A stretch of 59,432 nt of DNA from a virus: IMG/VR virus record IMGVR_UViG_3300014838_001974, positions 1 through 59,432 of that record; one strand, written 5' to 3'. This document shows, one piece after another, positions 58,573 through 59,432 of the stretch. The notes beneath the pieces are model-generated. The model did no database searches. It saw nothing but the letters and a program-made list of their open reading frames with translations, and was not told the DNA's origin. The stretch's first letter is position 1. Every line of letters begins with the position of its first letter. Both the position numbers and the translations under genes were made by a program.

Positions 58573-59432
58573 GCGCCGCCGTCGCCTACATGCAGGCCGG
58601 CGGCCGCCGCAAATATCTTGCGGCCTTGATCAGGCGGTTCGGCGAAACGCCGCTGGCCGCGATGGACCAGGCGGCGATCGACGACGCGGCGACAGCACTT
58701 TACCCGCAGGTCTCGCCCGCCACGCGGAACTGCTACGTCTACACGCCGGTTTCAGCCGTGCTGCACCATGCGCTGGGCGACAAGTGCCCCGTCATCCACC
58801 GTCCCAAGGGCGCCAAGGGCAACGAAAAAACCGACTTCATGTGGCCGGCCGATGCGTTTGCCGTCATCGACGAGGCCGACAAGATCGACCCGGAATTCGG
58901 GTTGTATCTGCTCACTTTGCTCTCTACCGGCATCCGCAAGAGCGAGGGCCTGAAGCTCCTGCCCGAGGATACCCAGCCGGACGAGAGCGCGGCCTGGCTG
59001 CGCAATTCCAAGAACGGCGAGCCGCGCATGCTCAAGCTGCGGCAGGACATCCTGGAGCGCCTGCGGGCGCATCTGGAGGGCCATGCCGGAGAGCGGCTAT
59101 TCCGCTTCAAGGACGGCGGCCATTTCAAGCATCTGCTGCTACGCGCCACCATGGCGGTCTGCGGCGTGCCGTGTCCGGTGCGGCGCCCGACCGGATGGAA
59201 GAAGCCGCCGTTCCGGCTCGGCTTCGTCGGCTTCCACACCTTCCGCCACACCTGGGCGACGTGGATGCGCCGCTACGGCGGCGCCGACGTCCAGGGCCTG
59301 GCGGCGACCAAGAACTGGCGCGATCCGCGCAGCGCGCAGCGCTATGCGCATGTGGTGTCGCGCGACGAGTGGGACCGTGTGGACAGCCTGCCCGGCATGG
59401 GGAACAGACGGGGGAAAACAGTCAATGAATGA
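58359..59432 (+). CDS. int: Tyrosine integrase
   Basis: A 357-residue tyrosine recombinase, complete (GTG start at 58359, TGA at the window end). Catalytic Arg193 (TGIRKSEG), His293-x-x-Arg296 (HTFRHTWATW) and nucleophile Tyr329 (QRYAHVV) are all in place; the second His/Trp position is Trp320. N-terminal arm-binding part (TPNFEIRGTHLGFRVETS) fits phage integrases. It lies at the right end of the prophage; attP or attR should lie just beyond the window. Confidence 0.9.
   Translation: MPLQLRPPRPGKTPNFEIRGTHLGFRVETSSGTHKRSLALKQRRKIEDCIEEHGAWPAPEAEPRSGQPTFLSAAVAYMQAGGRRKYLAALIRRFGETPLAAMDQAAIDDAATALYPQVSPATRNCYVYTPVSAVLHHALGDKCPVIHRPKGAKGNEKTDFMWPADAFAVIDEADKIDPEFGLYLLTLLSTGIRKSEGLKLLPEDTQPDESAAWLRNSKNGEPRMLKLRQDILERLRAHLEGHAGERLFRFKDGGHFKHLLLRATMAVCGVPCPVRRPTGWKKPPFRLGFVGFHTFRHTWATWMRRYGGADVQGLAATKNWRDPRSAQRYAHVVSRDEWDRVDSLPGMGNRRGKTVNE

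Noticed and set aside
1-59432. Search for a DGR reverse transcriptase, template repeat, CRISPR array or insertion sequence
   Set aside because: No frame shows RT motifs such as YxDD, no third copy of the variable block was seen by eye, and no repeat-spacer array or transposase was found.

Overview
The window is a complete or nearly complete temperate siphophage (prophage) genome in a GC-rich alphaproteobacterium. Codon use, Rhizobiales-type promoters and overall protein resemblance point to the Bradyrhizobium / Rhodopseudomonas group; this assignment is an inference. Almost every gene is packed with ATGA, GTGA or TGATG stop/start overlaps, so long polycistronic operons are the rule.

Layout, right to left. 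At 56.0-59.4 kb lies the lysogeny switch: a Cro-like regulator (minus strand) faces a CI-like S24 repressor (plus strand) across three evenly spaced 13-bp palindromes, and a second operator-promoter unit at 57.2 kb drives a plus-strand operon ending in an excisionase and a tyrosine integrase. From 56.0 down to 39.3 kb runs the minus-strand early operon: many small unknown genes, two ParB-fold proteins, an MT-A70 and a Dam-type adenine methyltransferase, a CHC2/Toprim primase, a D5-type primase-helicase and a GIY-YIG protein. A NusG-family antiterminator (38.3-39.0 kb) sits between a repeat-rich 344-base spacer and a set of tandem stem-loops that precede the late operon. From 38.0 down to 16.4 kb are HNH nuclease, terminases, portal, protease-scaffold fusion, HK97-type capsid, decoration and neck proteins, tail tube, tail chaperones expressed through a -1 frameshift, tape measure, and a tail tip in the same order as gene transfer agents (DUF2460, DUF2163, NlpC/P60, large tip protein). 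From 16.4 to 1.0 kb come fibre-like proteins, an acetylesterase, a GH25 endolysin, holin-like and RlpA-like proteins. The left end carries a plus-strand OafA-type acyltransferase, probably a lysogenic-conversion gene.

The most striking content is in the early operon: two homologues of the Bordetella phage tropism determinant Mtd (47328-48236 and 53000-53908). They share a 214-base 3' block in which all 15 differences inside the variable segment have adenine in one copy on the coding strand. This is the signature of a diversity-generating retroelement (DGR). Next to the second copy is the N-terminal half of the DGR accessory protein Avd, cut off and fused to the first codons of another gene. 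No reverse transcriptase or template repeat is visible, so the cassette looks as if it lost its engine by deletion or is served in trans.

Other unusual points: many late proteins, including large fibres, carry Sec signal peptides; xis and int overlap by 214 bases in different frames; and a degenerate tRNA-like element lies between two late genes.
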